From Burkholderiales bacterium UBA6064 (GTDB taxonomy: Bacteria; Pseudomonadota; Gammaproteobacteria; Burkholderiales; Burkholderiaceae_B): DNA of 23,642 bases. Positions 1-7,442 of the stretch are shown piece after piece. Position numbers and translations under genes: made by a program. The notes under the pieces are model-generated. The model was given only the letters and a program-made list of their open reading frames with translations, did no database searches and was not told where the DNA came from. How positions within the stretch are numbered: the stretch's first letter is position 1; the number at the start of each line of letters is the position of its first letter. Location of the stretch: assembly GCA_002428895.1 (NCBI GenBank), contig DIYC01000025.1:4496-28137 (forward strand), given 5' to 3'.

Positions 1-626
1 AATCTTTATCAGTACAGCTGAATACCCGAATTATTCGATTGGAGCGTCGAGCCAAACAATGGACTTTGATTGATTCAGAGAATCAGGTTTACGGTGAGTT
101 TGATTGGGTTGTTGTTGCTACCCCTGCACCTCAGGCAGCTAGTTTACTGCCTTCTGATTTTAAGTATTTTGATGTGGTCAGTAAAGCTAAAATGCAAGCT
201 TGTTTTTCTTTAATGCTTGGATTTAAACATCCATTGAATATTTTTTTTGATGCCGCACGCGTTCACAATTCTGATGTAAGTTGGTTGGCAGTAAATAGTA
301 GTAAACCTGGGCGAGAAGGATTGTTTTGTGTATTGGCACATTCGAGCCAAGAATATGCGCAAGCTCACATTGATTCAGATCGGCAAGCTGTGCAAGAGCA
401 TTTGTGTGCAGAAGTCGCTGCGATTATTCCACAAATGAATGATTCACAAGCCGAGTATCAAACACTTCATGGCTGGCGTTATGCACATTGCTCTCGTCGC
501 ATTCAGAGTCTTGCTTTATTAGATGAAACCCTACAATTGGCTGCTTGCGGAGATTGGTGTTTAGAGGGTCGAGTCGAGGGTGCTTTTATGGCTGCCCTTG
601 AGTTAGTTCGTGCTTGCCGTTTTTAA
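1..626 (+). CDS. FAD-dependent oxidoreductase, renalase/amine-oxidase-like, C-terminal part (5' end outside window)
   Basis: The reading frame is already open at base 3, so the gene starts upstream of the window; the TTG at 39 is not a credible start. The visible part is about 208 residues. It contains a segment like the end of the second FAD-contacting region (FDWVVVATPAPQAASLLP), typical of NAD(P)-binding Rossmann/amine-oxidase-like flavoproteins in which a carbonyl-lined strand precedes a proline-rich turn. The C-terminus carries GDWCLEGRVEGAFMAALEL, the usual closing FAD-binding motif (GDW..GRVEGA..SG) of renalase-like oxidoreductases, in which the backbone contacts the flavin and a final helix follows. 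The substrate is unknown and the N-terminal GxGxxG dinucleotide fold cannot be seen here. The gene converges on the CBS gene across a 48-base gap that shows no convincing terminator. Family call fairly sure; function unknown. Confidence 0.8.
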   Translation, partial: SLSVQLNTRIIRLERRAKQWTLIDSENQVYGEFDWVVVATPAPQAASLLPSDFKYFDVVSKAKMQACFSLMLGFKHPLNIFFDAARVHNSDVSWLAVNSSKPGREGLFCVLAHSSQEYAQAHIDSDRQAVQEHLCAEVAAIIPQMNDSQAEYQTLHGWRYAHCSRRIQSLALLDETLQLAACGDWCLEGRVEGAFMAALELVRACRF

Positions 627-674
627 TCCAATTGTTCTGTATGATTATCACACAGGAGACATTTAAATTCGTCA

Positions 675-1088
675 TTATTTAAGATTGCGGTAAAAGTATT
701 TAAAAATATCTCGCCAACTTAAAATACCTACTGCTTCGTTGTGTTCATTCACGATGGGTATACATGAAATAGGATGCTGGTTAAAAATGCGAATAGCGTC
801 TTTCATGGTGGCATGAGGCATTAAGGTGATGGGTTTTCTGGTGACAATTTGATGTACTTTTTTGTTTAACGTTGCGGTGTCTTTAGGGGTTTCAAACTTG
901 GTGCCCAATGCGGGACTTAAGGCTTTGAATAAGTCTCGGTCTGAAATAACGCCAAATAGTTTTCCGTGTTCAATCACCAGTAAGTGATGAAAGTGAACAT
1001 GATCAAAAATTTCTTTCACAATTTTTAGGGAGTCATCTAAACCGACTGTGACCACCTTGCTTGTCATGAGTTGTGAAATTGTTGTCAT
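675..1088 (-). CDS. Tandem CBS-domain protein
   Basis: This 137-residue protein consists of almost nothing but two CBS motifs. CBS1 spans about residues 7-62 (MTSKVVTVGLDDSL, then LLVIEHGKLFGVISDRDLFKA) and CBS2 about 80-135 (VTRKPITLMPHATMKDAIRIF, then IPIVNEHNEAVGILSWRDIF). A CBS pair normally forms a Bateman module that binds adenine nucleotides or other adenosyl ligands; the GVISDRD and GILSWRD segments carry the Asp often used for ribose contact. With no fused catalytic domain it probably acts as a stand-alone regulatory module, but its partner is not visible. The start ATG lacks a good Shine-Dalgarno of its own. It overlaps the stop of a short upstream ORF that has one, which suggests translational coupling. 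The neighbouring nucleotide cyclase raises a possible link to nucleotide signalling, which is inference only. Confidence 0.88.
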   Translation of the reverse strand: MTTISQLMTSKVVTVGLDDSLKIVKEIFDHVHFHHLLVIEHGKLFGVISDRDLFKALSPALGTKFETPKDTATLNKKVHQIVTRKPITLMPHATMKDAIRIFNQHPISCIPIVNEHNEAVGILSWRDIFKYFYRNLK

Positions 1089-1111
1089 ATTTGTTGGTGT
1101 TGTTGTGTCAT
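1085..1111 (-). CDS. Possible 8-codon leader ORF coupled to the CBS gene
   Basis: On the minus strand an ATG at 1111 is preceded by AAGAGG at a spacing of about four bases and opens an 8-codon frame (MTQQHQQI). Its TGA overlaps the ATG of the CBS gene in an ATGA arrangement. The CBS start itself has only A/C-rich sequence upstream. The arrangement is what a translationally coupled leader would look like. It is too short for coding statistics, so it could be chance. Confidence 0.35.
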   Translation of the reverse strand: MTQQHQQI

Positions 1112-1175
1112 GATACCTCTTAATTTAAACGCCTTGATTTTTTTGTACAAGTGGGTATGTACCTAATCAAATGAA

Positions 1176-2564
1176 TTAATTTGAGATAAATTGTCCTTGT
1201 AACGAGGCATCAATGTAGTCTCCCGTTAAGTAGTAGAACAAGGTAAATTGATGTAATTCGTCTTCCCACATGGTCACATAAGGTGTTTTCACAATTTCGC
1301 TAAAATTGGGATTATGTGTAATGGCTAAGGTGTCTGTTTTTACGGTTTGGTCGTTAATAATAATTTGGTAGTGTAGGGTGTGAACAACCAATTCTTTGGT
1401 TTGTTTTTGTGACTGAATATTTAACCGAAGTTCAGTGTTATAGGTTTTTTTTAAGCCATTTTTTCCAAATAAGGTATATTGCTGGGTTATCGTTTCTTCT
1501 GGCTTTGGCGTGTGATAGGTTTGCCGTAAAAAGATGCTGGGCAAATAAACTTGTTTGAAGATTGGTTCTATGTAGTTTTTACCGCGTTTGACTTCAATTT
1601 CAGCAAAAAACCTTGAGTAACCTGAAGTGTCAAAATGTAAAACATGATGCCCTGGGGCAATGGGTTGAGCTGTTTTTCTAAGTTCATCTTCTTTTTTGCC
1701 TTCGAGTAAAACTGGGGTGTCTTCGTCGATAAATGCGCGTTCTGGGTAAAAACGCACCAGCCACACTTCTGTTTTTTCATAATAAAACCAGCCGCTAGTT
1801 GCCAGTACTCCTGCAAAGACTAAGGCCAGACTAGTTAGAGATTTTGGGAAAGTTCGTTTTTTTTGTCCATGCCGTGGGGCTTTGGGCTGTTGCAAGGTGG
1901 GGTCATAAACTTCATAAATAGCAATCGGTTCGTCAATGCCTTTTACTGTCCAAGCACCATGAAGTTTCCAATCAAGCTTAGCATCATTTTCTAACCAACC
2001 TTTGGCACTGTCAAACACTGGGTAGGTAACAAATATTTGCCCACCATCGGCTAAACTTTCTACTCGTGATGCCCGATTAACATGGCGACCAAATACATCG
2101 GTTTGCATACGCTGCTCAACGGCAATTTGCCCCATGTGTAAGCCAATTCGTACTGACAATTTTTCAAAGTCAGCATTTTTTTGATTAAATTCAGCCAACT
2201 GACGTTGAATCTGAATGGCACATTGAACAGCAGTACTAGGCTCAGAAAAAATGGCCATGACTGCGTCGCCAATGTATTTAACAATCGTTCCATGGTCATC
2301 TTTTTCGATAATTTTTTTTATCAGTTCATCGTGAATTTGTCGTAAAGATTGAGCGTAACTGTCTCCTTTTTTTTCAGTTAACTCGGTAAACCCTTTAATG
2401 TCAGTAAACATGGTGGTGATGACAGCAGTGTTGCGTCGATGAATAAAGTCAGCAACTTTAGAGATTTCTTGGCTATTGAAATCGTATTGTGTGTCGTTTG
2501 GTTGTGCGGGCTGTTTTTGCATGAAAGGATCTAACGAACTGTTGATCAACTGGTTAAGCAGCAA
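1176..2564 (-). CDS. Membrane-anchored class III adenylate/guanylate cyclase with C-terminal extracytoplasmic domain
   Basis: The predicted role is converting ATP (or GTP) to the cyclic 3',5'-nucleotide. The class III catalytic domain covers roughly residues 45-220. It has both metal aspartates (D55 in FTDIKGF and D100 in YIGDAVMAIF), the base-contacting K96, a purine-specifying position around D156 (DVFG), and transition-state N163 and R167 (VNRASR), so it looks active. The K/D pair favours ATP. A single membrane span lies at about 243-262, followed by some 200 residues that would be outside the cytoplasm; about 283-335 resembles a PEGA-type beta domain. This order, catalytic domain first and sensor last, is reversed from many bacterial cyclases. 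The TTG start at 2564 has no clear Shine-Dalgarno; ATG at 2522 (residue 15) is the alternative, and neither affects the catalytic domain. It lies 89 bases downstream of a small co-directional gene, probably its operon partner. Confidence 0.85.
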   Translation of the reverse strand: MLLNQLINSSLDPFMQKQPAQPNDTQYDFNSQEISKVADFIHRRNTAVITTMFTDIKGFTELTEKKGDSYAQSLRQIHDELIKKIIEKDDHGTIVKYIGDAVMAIFSEPSTAVQCAIQIQRQLAEFNQKNADFEKLSVRIGLHMGQIAVEQRMQTDVFGRHVNRASRVESLADGGQIFVTYPVFDSAKGWLENDAKLDWKLHGAWTVKGIDEPIAIYEVYDPTLQQPKAPRHGQKKRTFPKSLTSLALVFAGVLATSGWFYYEKTEVWLVRFYPERAFIDEDTPVLLEGKKEDELRKTAQPIAPGHHVLHFDTSGYSRFFAEIEVKRGKNYIEPIFKQVYLPSIFLRQTYHTPKPEETITQQYTLFGKNGLKKTYNTELRLNIQSQKQTKELVVHTLHYQIIINDQTVKTDTLAITHNPNFSEIVKTPYVTMWEDELHQFTLFYYLTGDYIDASLQGQFISN

Positions 2565-2653
2565 CTTGGAGGGACTAAAAGATGGATTGCTTAGACAATT
2601 TTAGGCTTAGATTGACTTAATTTGGTTTTGTAAATAGACACCCATTAAACGAA

Positions 2654-2884
2654 CTAATCATTACCTTGGTAACGAAAAATTTTTTCGACTTTTTTTTGGT
2701 TGCCTGCCATGGCTGCGACCAGAAGTTCATTGAAAACACGAATAAAAGTATCGTCATCGGTGCTTTTTTGTTGGTCGTTAGATTGCTCTTTTTGTTTTTG
2801 CTTTTTTTCTTGGATTTTGTCAATCCGATCAAGAAAAGATGCGCCTTTTTTATTTAATTCGGAAGAATTAATGTCATTACTCAT
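2654..2884 (-). CDS. Small charged protein of unknown function
   Basis: This is a 76-residue protein, not recognised. Residues 1-45 are very rich in K, Q, D, E, S and N (IDKIQEKKQKQKEQSNDQQK) and would be disordered or coiled-coil. The end (about 47-72, FIRVFNELLVAAMAGNQKKVEKIF) is a probable amphipathic helix pair. It has no signal peptide or membrane span. The ATG at 2884 is preceded by an AGGAAA Shine-Dalgarno, which supports real translation. It lies just upstream of and co-directional with the cyclase gene, and divergent from flhA. A role beside the cyclase is only guessed from position. Confidence 0.6.
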   Translation of the reverse strand: MSNDINSSELNKKGASFLDRIDKIQEKKQKQKEQSNDQQKSTDDDTFIRVFNELLVAAMAGNQKKVEKIFRYQGND

Positions 2885-3071
2885 CGAAGTTTTCCTGAAA
2901 CTCTAATTGAAATACATGTAAGTGTAACTGAATTGACTAAAATTTGTGTATCTCTTGATTCTAACCCAATTGGGGTAACTTTCAAATGTCTTTGTACTTT
3001 ATCCATCAAAAATTTGTAAGCCATTGAAAGAAGATGTATTTTTTTATCTCAATTCCTTCGATACAAAAGCC

Positions 3072-3098
3072 TAAAGTTTTTCATAATTGAACCGTTAA
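3072..3098 (+). promoter_or_regulatory. Sigma-28 (FliA) promoter of the flhA-flhF-flhG-fliA operon
   Basis: A -35 element TAAAGTTT (3072-3079), an 11-base spacer and a -10 element ACCGTTAA (3091-3098) match the enterobacterial sigma-28 consensus TAAAGTTT-N11-GCCGATAA at 14 of 16 positions. The expected start of transcription is near 3105. That is downstream of the TTG at 3102 and just before the GAGG ribosome site used by the GTG at 3117. The -10 element sits inside a 14-base palindrome. Confidence 0.85.
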
Positions 3099-3103
3099 CG
3101 GTT
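3090..3103. repeat. 14-base palindrome over the flhA -10 element
   Basis: AACCGTTAACGGTT is a perfect inverted repeat covering the whole -10 element of the flhA sigma-28 promoter and ending about two bases before the expected transcription start. The other three sigma-28 promoters of the window do not have it. It could be a repressor operator, or chance arising from the GTTAAC core. Confidence 0.5.
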
Positions 3104-3106
3104 GTC

Positions 3107-3110
3107 GAGG
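3107..3110 (+). promoter_or_regulatory. Shine-Dalgarno that sets the flhA start
   Basis: GAGG lies 6 bases before the GTG at 3117. The TTG at 3102 has no such site and would lie upstream of the predicted sigma-28 transcription start, so GTG 3117 is preferred. Confidence 0.65.
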
Positions 3111-3116
3111 CGAATT

Positions 3117-5222
3117 GTGAGTTCTACGTCGTTTAATTTAGGATCATTGATAAGCAGCATTGCAAATACAAATCCTCGTACTTTAGGTGCGCCGATTTTT
3201 ATTTTGGCAGTGTTGTTTATGATGATTTTACCACTGCCTCCTCTGGCTTTGGATTTGATGTTTTCGTTTAATATTGCCTTGTCACTGATGGTGATGATTG
3301 CTGCCATTTATACGGTACGCCCACTCGATTTTGCTGCATTCCCAACAATTTTATTAATTACTACTTTACTCCGTTTAAGTTTAAATGTTGCGTCAACTCG
3401 AGGTGTGTTATTACATGGTCACGAAGGCCCCGATGCAGCGGGTAAAGTGATCGAAGCATTTGCGAATTTTTTAGTGGGAGGTAATTTAGCAGTTGGCTTG
3501 GTAGTCTTTACTATTCTTATGGTCATTAATTTTGCGGTCATTACTAAAGGCGCCGGTCGTATCGCTGAAGTATCTGCACGGTTTACTTTGGATGCAATGC
3601 CAGGTAAACAAATGGCGATTGATGCTGATTTAAATGCGGGTTTAATTGGTGAAGATGAAGCGCGTAAGCGCCGACAAGAAATTGCCCAGGAAGCTGAGTT
3701 TTTTGGTTCCATGGATGGGGCGTCAAAGTTTGTGCGTGGTGACGCTATGGCTGGCGTGCTTATTTTATTCATCAATATTATTGGTGGTTTAGCCGTTGGA
3801 ATTGCACAGCATGATTTAAGTTTTGCCGAGGCAGGTCACATTTATGTGATGTTGGCTATTGGTGATGGTCTAGTTGCGCAAGTACCCGCCTTAGTGATTT
3901 CAATTGCTGCGGGCTTAGTTGTTGCTCGGGTAGGTCAGGGTGAAGACATAGGTCAGCAAGTAGCGACTCAACTGCTGAAATCTCCACAAGCGATTGCAAT
4001 TACATCAGTTATTTTATTGTTGATGGGTCTAATTCCAGGGATGCCGAACTTTTCATTTATAAGTTTGGCAGCGGCTTTAGGATATTTTGCACATCATTTA
4101 TCACAGAAAGATAGTTTAGTTAAAAAGACCGATAAAGCGGAGTTAGATCAGAAAGTGCAACAAGCCACTGCCGATATTCAAGAAGCCAGCTGGGATGACA
4201 TTATGCCAGTTGATACTGTGGCCCTGGAAGTGGGCTATCGTTTAATTAGCTTGGTTGATGAAAAACAAGAGGGCGATTTACTGAAACGGATTAAAGCGAT
4301 TCGCAAAAAATTTGCTCAGGAGGTTGGGTTTTTGCCCCCTCCCGTTCACTTAAGAGACAATCTTGAGCTGCGGCCTTCAGTTTATCGGATTTTGCTAAAA
4401 GGTGTTTGCATGGGTGAGGGTGAGGTATTCCCCAACCAATTGATGGCTATCAACCCAGGTAAAGTCACAATGACCTTACCTGGGTCTTCTACCAAAGACC
4501 CTGCCTTTGGCTTACCTGCAATTTGGATAGATCCTGAGAAAAAAGATCAGGCCAATTCAGCGGGATACACGGTGGTTGATGCTTCAACAGTGGTGGCAAC
4601 TCATATGTCACATATTTTGCAACTGTCTGCGTCAAAATTATTGGGGCGTACTGAAACGCAGTTGTTATTAGATCATTTTGCAAAAACAACACCCAAAATT
4701 ATTGAAGATTTAGTACCAAAAACAGTTGAGCTGTCTGTGGTGCAAAAAGTATTACAAAATTTATTGGATGAAAGTGTACATATTCGGGATTTACGTACGA
4801 TTTTTGAAACTTTGCTTGATTATGGACAGCATCATAAAAACCCAAATGATTTAACTGCAGCGGTTCGTATTGCGCTCGGTCAGTCTATTGTGCAGTCATT
4901 AATTGGAATGAGTGACGAATTAAGTGTATTGGTTTTAGAACCTCGTTTAGAGCAAATGATTTCGCAAGCAGCTTCCGGCGGGAGTGAGGCAATGGCAATT
5001 GATCCTAATTTAGCTGAAAATTTGGCTCGACAAAGCGCAGAAGCGGCCGTGCGCCAAGAACAAATTGGGCATCAACCAGTGTTATTGGTGCCTGATAATT
5101 TAAGACTTCCAATGGCTCGGCTATTAAAACGAGCTTCGCCGAATTTGAGAGTACTGTCACACAGTGAGATTCCTGAATCAAGATCTATTCGAGTTGCCCA
5201 AATTATAGGAGCAAATAAATGA
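3117..5222 (+). CDS. flhA: Flagellar export gate protein FlhA
   Basis: FlhA is the large inner-membrane subunit of the flagellar type III export gate. It couples proton motive force to export, and its cytoplasmic ring receives chaperone-substrate complexes. From GTG 3117 the product is 701 residues, the usual family length. The N-terminal half (to about residue 335) holds the hydrophobic spans and the FHIPEP family signature (RLSLNVASTRGVLLHGHEGPDAAGKVIEAF, split as RLSLNVASTRG and GPDAAGKVIEAF). It also has the charged loop GEDEARKRRQE, GSMDGASKFVRGDA and GDGLVAQVPALVIS, all strongly conserved. The cytoplasmic half shows EVGYRLI, IRKKFAQEVGFLPP and TVVDASTVVATH. It is the first gene of the operon behind a sigma-28 promoter and overlaps flhF by four bases (ATGA). 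flhB, usually next to it, is absent here. An upstream TTG at 3102 would add five residues. Confidence 0.97.
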   Translation: MSSTSFNLGSLISSIANTNPRTLGAPIFILAVLFMMILPLPPLALDLMFSFNIALSLMVMIAAIYTVRPLDFAAFPTILLITTLLRLSLNVASTRGVLLHGHEGPDAAGKVIEAFANFLVGGNLAVGLVVFTILMVINFAVITKGAGRIAEVSARFTLDAMPGKQMAIDADLNAGLIGEDEARKRRQEIAQEAEFFGSMDGASKFVRGDAMAGVLILFINIIGGLAVGIAQHDLSFAEAGHIYVMLAIGDGLVAQVPALVISIAAGLVVARVGQGEDIGQQVATQLLKSPQAIAITSVILLLMGLIPGMPNFSFISLAAALGYFAHHLSQKDSLVKKTDKAELDQKVQQATADIQEASWDDIMPVDTVALEVGYRLISLVDEKQEGDLLKRIKAIRKKFAQEVGFLPPPVHLRDNLELRPSVYRILLKGVCMGEGEVFPNQLMAINPGKVTMTLPGSSTKDPAFGLPAIWIDPEKKDQANSAGYTVVDASTVVATHMSHILQLSASKLLGRTETQLLLDHFAKTTPKIIEDLVPKTVELSVVQKVLQNLLDESVHIRDLRTIFETLLDYGQHHKNPNDLTAAVRIALGQSIVQSLIGMSDELSVLVLEPRLEQMISQAASGGSEAMAIDPNLAENLARQSAEAAVRQEQIGHQPVLLVPDNLRLPMARLLKRASPNLRVLSHSEIPESRSIRVAQIIGANK

Positions 5223-6658
5223 AGTTGAAGAAGTTTGTCGCCTCCAGTACCCGGGAAGCTTTGCATCGCTTAAGAGCTGAATTGGGCGATGATGCAATTA
5301 TTTTATCGACACGTCAGACAGCAGCTGGGGCTGAGGTGCTAGCAGCTTCGATGCAAGAAATTGACCAAATTACGGCCAAAGCAAATGCAGTGCAGTCAGA
5401 AAATGAACCTAAATTGCAGACTACTTCTGGGCTTCAGCCACCATCTTGGACTCGAGCCGATCGCGAGCAACTTGATCGACAAAATAAACGGGCTGAAGCA
5501 GTTCAGCGAAGTATTGAGCAGCAAATTCGTGAACGAGATTCACTTTCTGAGAATTCACTTACTTACTCACCACGGTCGATTGCAGAGAAAACAAAGACCA
5601 ATCAAATTATAAAGTCTAAATCGCAATCAACACTTTCAGCACCGACTTCTATAACCACAACGGTCGCAGCAAACACCCCAGTAATTCAGCAAAGTCAGCA
5701 GGCGTTTAAAGATCAGGTGCTGTTAGAGCAAGAACAAGTTTTGCAAGAAATTAAGCAGATGCGGCAATTAATGAAAGACCAGTTGCAGTTAATGACTTGG
5801 CGTGACAGCCTAGAGCAAAACCCGTTGCGAGGCGAGATCTGGATGCAATTAAATAATGCAGGATTTTCTCCACTGTTTGCGCGTACAGTTGCAGAACGAT
5901 TGCCCCGTGAAATTAGCACAGAAAAAGCCAATGATTGGTTAATGTCCGTTTTAAAGAGAAATTTAATTGTTGCACAAGCCAGTGAAGATTTAATTGAGCA
6001 AGGCGGAGTATTTGCCTTGGTAGGTTCGACTGGAGTGGGAAAAACCACGACAACAGCCAAGCTGGCTGCTCGTTGTGTAGTCAAGCATGGTGCCGATTCG
6101 CTGGGTTTAATTACCACAGACAGTTACAGAATTGGTGCGCAAGACCAGTTGAGAATTTACGGCAAAATTTTAGGCATACAAGTGTACACGGCACAAAATG
6201 AAGCTGATTTGAAACAATTGCGTAATAGCTTACAACGGAAGCGATTGTTATTAATCGATACGGTGGGTATGAGTCAACGTGATCAACGTTTGGATGAACA
6301 TAACAAAATGTTGATTGACTGCCATATTAAGCGTTTGTTGTTACTCAACGCTACGAACCAAGCTGAAAATTTAGAGGATGTTGTTAGGCATTACAACATG
6401 AAGGGAGTGCAGGGTGTGGTGATTACTAAGTTAGATGAATCTATTAAATTAGGTGGTGTGCTTGATGTCTTAATGCGACATAAATTAAAGTCATTTTATA
6501 TGACCACAGGTCAACGCGTGCCGGAAGACTTGTTTATGGCTGATGCAAAGTTGCTGGTTTATCGTGCACTAAAACAACGAACTCAGTCTGCCTTTCAATC
6601 TCTTGAACAAGAGGTGCAGTGGAAAATGAGTCAAACTTCATCAAGCCATTCTGTTTGA
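5219..6658 (+). CDS. flhF: Flagellar SRP-family GTPase FlhF
   Basis: FlhF is an SRP-type GTPase that marks the site of flagellum assembly (the pole in polar flagellates) and recruits early basal-body parts. The 479 residues show the three usual parts: the N-terminal B region beginning MKLKKFVASSTREALHRLR (about 1-45, with ELGDDAIILSTR); a Q/K/S-rich linker to about 175; and the NG domain. The P-loop GSTGVGKT lies at about 269-276, followed by TTDSYRIGAQDQLR, LLIDTVGM (where most SRP GTPases have DTAG) and the guanine-specificity motif TKLDE. The ATG sits in the ATGA overlap with the flhA stop, indicating coupled translation. The next gene encodes an FlhG homologue, its usual regulatory partner. 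Confidence 0.96.
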   Translation: MKLKKFVASSTREALHRLRAELGDDAIILSTRQTAAGAEVLAASMQEIDQITAKANAVQSENEPKLQTTSGLQPPSWTRADREQLDRQNKRAEAVQRSIEQQIRERDSLSENSLTYSPRSIAEKTKTNQIIKSKSQSTLSAPTSITTTVAANTPVIQQSQQAFKDQVLLEQEQVLQEIKQMRQLMKDQLQLMTWRDSLEQNPLRGEIWMQLNNAGFSPLFARTVAERLPREISTEKANDWLMSVLKRNLIVAQASEDLIEQGGVFALVGSTGVGKTTTTAKLAARCVVKHGADSLGLITTDSYRIGAQDQLRIYGKILGIQVYTAQNEADLKQLRNSLQRKRLLLIDTVGMSQRDQRLDEHNKMLIDCHIKRLLLLNATNQAENLEDVVRHYNMKGVQGVVITKLDESIKLGGVLDVLMRHKLKSFYMTTGQRVPEDLFMADAKLLVYRALKQRTQSAFQSLEQEVQWKMSQTSSSHSV

Positions 6659-6670
6659 TTGATACTCAAC

Positions 6671-6677
6671 AAGGTGA
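6671..6677 (+). promoter_or_regulatory. Shine-Dalgarno that sets the flhG start
   Basis: AAGGTGA is followed by a 4-base gap and the ATG at 6682. This places the start of the degenerate FlhG at MDQAITLR rather than at the ATG at 6619, which lies inside the end of flhF and has no comparable site. Confidence 0.75.
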
Positions 6678-6681
6678 GTTT

Positions 6682-7416
6682 ATGGATCAAGCGATTACTC
6701 TACGTACTTTACTTCAGCAAACGCCTTACTTATTTCGTTTAATTATTGCAGAGCAGGATTGCCAGGTTATTCGGCAATTGTGTCGAATGCTCTTTGAACG
6801 ACATTTAGACAACCAAGAAAGCAGTGTTATTTTTGATGGGGGACTGCTGATCAAACCCAACCGAGTGGCTGATGATTTATTGCAAGTATTGCGCCATCGT
6901 GCAGGTTTAGAGGATATTTCCTTATGTGTATTAGATAAACAATATTTAGTGCAAGCAAAATTGGCGTTTGAGCACATGCTCATTCATCCGAATTTAACCA
7001 AGCAGTTGATTCACTCGTTGCCCAGGTTGCCTACTACTTGCGATTATTTTTATGCTACTTTAAGTCCCGAACAATTACCCGTGGGTTTTCAAATTGCTAA
7101 ACAAGGGCATTTTTTTTGGTTAATTCAACCGACTGCAAAATCGGTTACAGAAACTTTTAGAGCACTTCGCCAATCTGGGGCTATTGCACAAGATGTAGAA
7201 CATCGTATTATCGTAGTTGAGGCCAAAAGCGCAGAGCAAGCGGACGATGTGTATGCAACACTACAAAGCGTGGTGTCGGGTTATCTAACCCATCCTTTGC
7301 AATATTGTGGTTATGTGCCTAAACTGAAAGAAGGGGCTAATTGTAAACGTTTGTATCAAAATTTGTCTGCTGTTTCTGAGGCAATGATTCATTCACAGCA
7401 ATTGGTAGTGGTTTGA
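6682..7416 (+). CDS. flhG: Degenerate FlhG/FleN homologue lacking the ATPase P-loop
   Basis: The gene sits between flhF and fliA, where the MinD-type ATPase FlhG (FleN) belongs. FlhG limits flagellar number and activates the FlhF GTPase. The 244-residue product keeps the FlhG layout. Its first residues, MDQAITLRTLLQQ, match the DQAxxLR helix of FlhG proteins. The C-terminal half matches the FleN register: QPTAKSVTETFRALRQ against EPTSITDAYALIKLL in Pseudomonas FleN (recalled), then LTHPLQYCGYVP against LDVALQYVGVIP. However, the deviant Walker A (KGGxGKT), expected right after the N-terminal helix, is replaced by IIAEQDCQVIRQL, and the DAD segment reads FDGG. ATP binding is therefore unlikely. 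Start 6682 was chosen for its AAGGTGA ribosome site and conserved N-terminus; an ATG at 6619 would overlap flhF. The reading frame is intact and without stops, so it looks like a maintained ATPase-dead version rather than a pseudogene. Confidence 0.75.
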   Translation: MDQAITLRTLLQQTPYLFRLIIAEQDCQVIRQLCRMLFERHLDNQESSVIFDGGLLIKPNRVADDLLQVLRHRAGLEDISLCVLDKQYLVQAKLAFEHMLIHPNLTKQLIHSLPRLPTTCDYFYATLSPEQLPVGFQIAKQGHFFWLIQPTAKSVTETFRALRQSGAIAQDVEHRIIVVEAKSAEQADDVYATLQSVVSGYLTHPLQYCGYVPKLKEGANCKRLYQNLSAVSEAMIHSQQLVVV

Positions 7417-7442
7417 CTTCTCATTAGGGTTTTGGCCATTGT

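Noticed and set aside
2617..2832. Alternative minus-strand frame overlapping the small charged protein gene
   Set aside because: The overlapping 2654-2884 frame has a real ribosome site and start; this one is a Lys/Phe-rich shadow frame.
3419..3775. Minus-strand open frame of 118 codons
   Set aside because: It lies wholly inside flhA on the opposite strand, with Pro/Ser/Thr-rich low-complexity content typical of an antisense frame of a conserved gene.
4108..4135. ACCGATAA inside flhA as an internal sigma-28 promoter
   Set aside because: No TAAAGTTT-like -35 lies 11 bases upstream (the sequence there is AGATAGTT), and the bases encode conserved-length FlhA linker.
5713..6117. Minus-strand open frame of 134 codons
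   Set aside because: It lies antisense to the flhF NG domain and its composition mirrors the coding strand; no ribosome site.
6682..7416. Calling the gene a pseudogene of fleN
   Set aside because: The frame is uninterrupted, has a strong ribosome site, near-normal length and a conserved N-terminal DQAxxLR, so loss of the P-loop looks like a retained variant.
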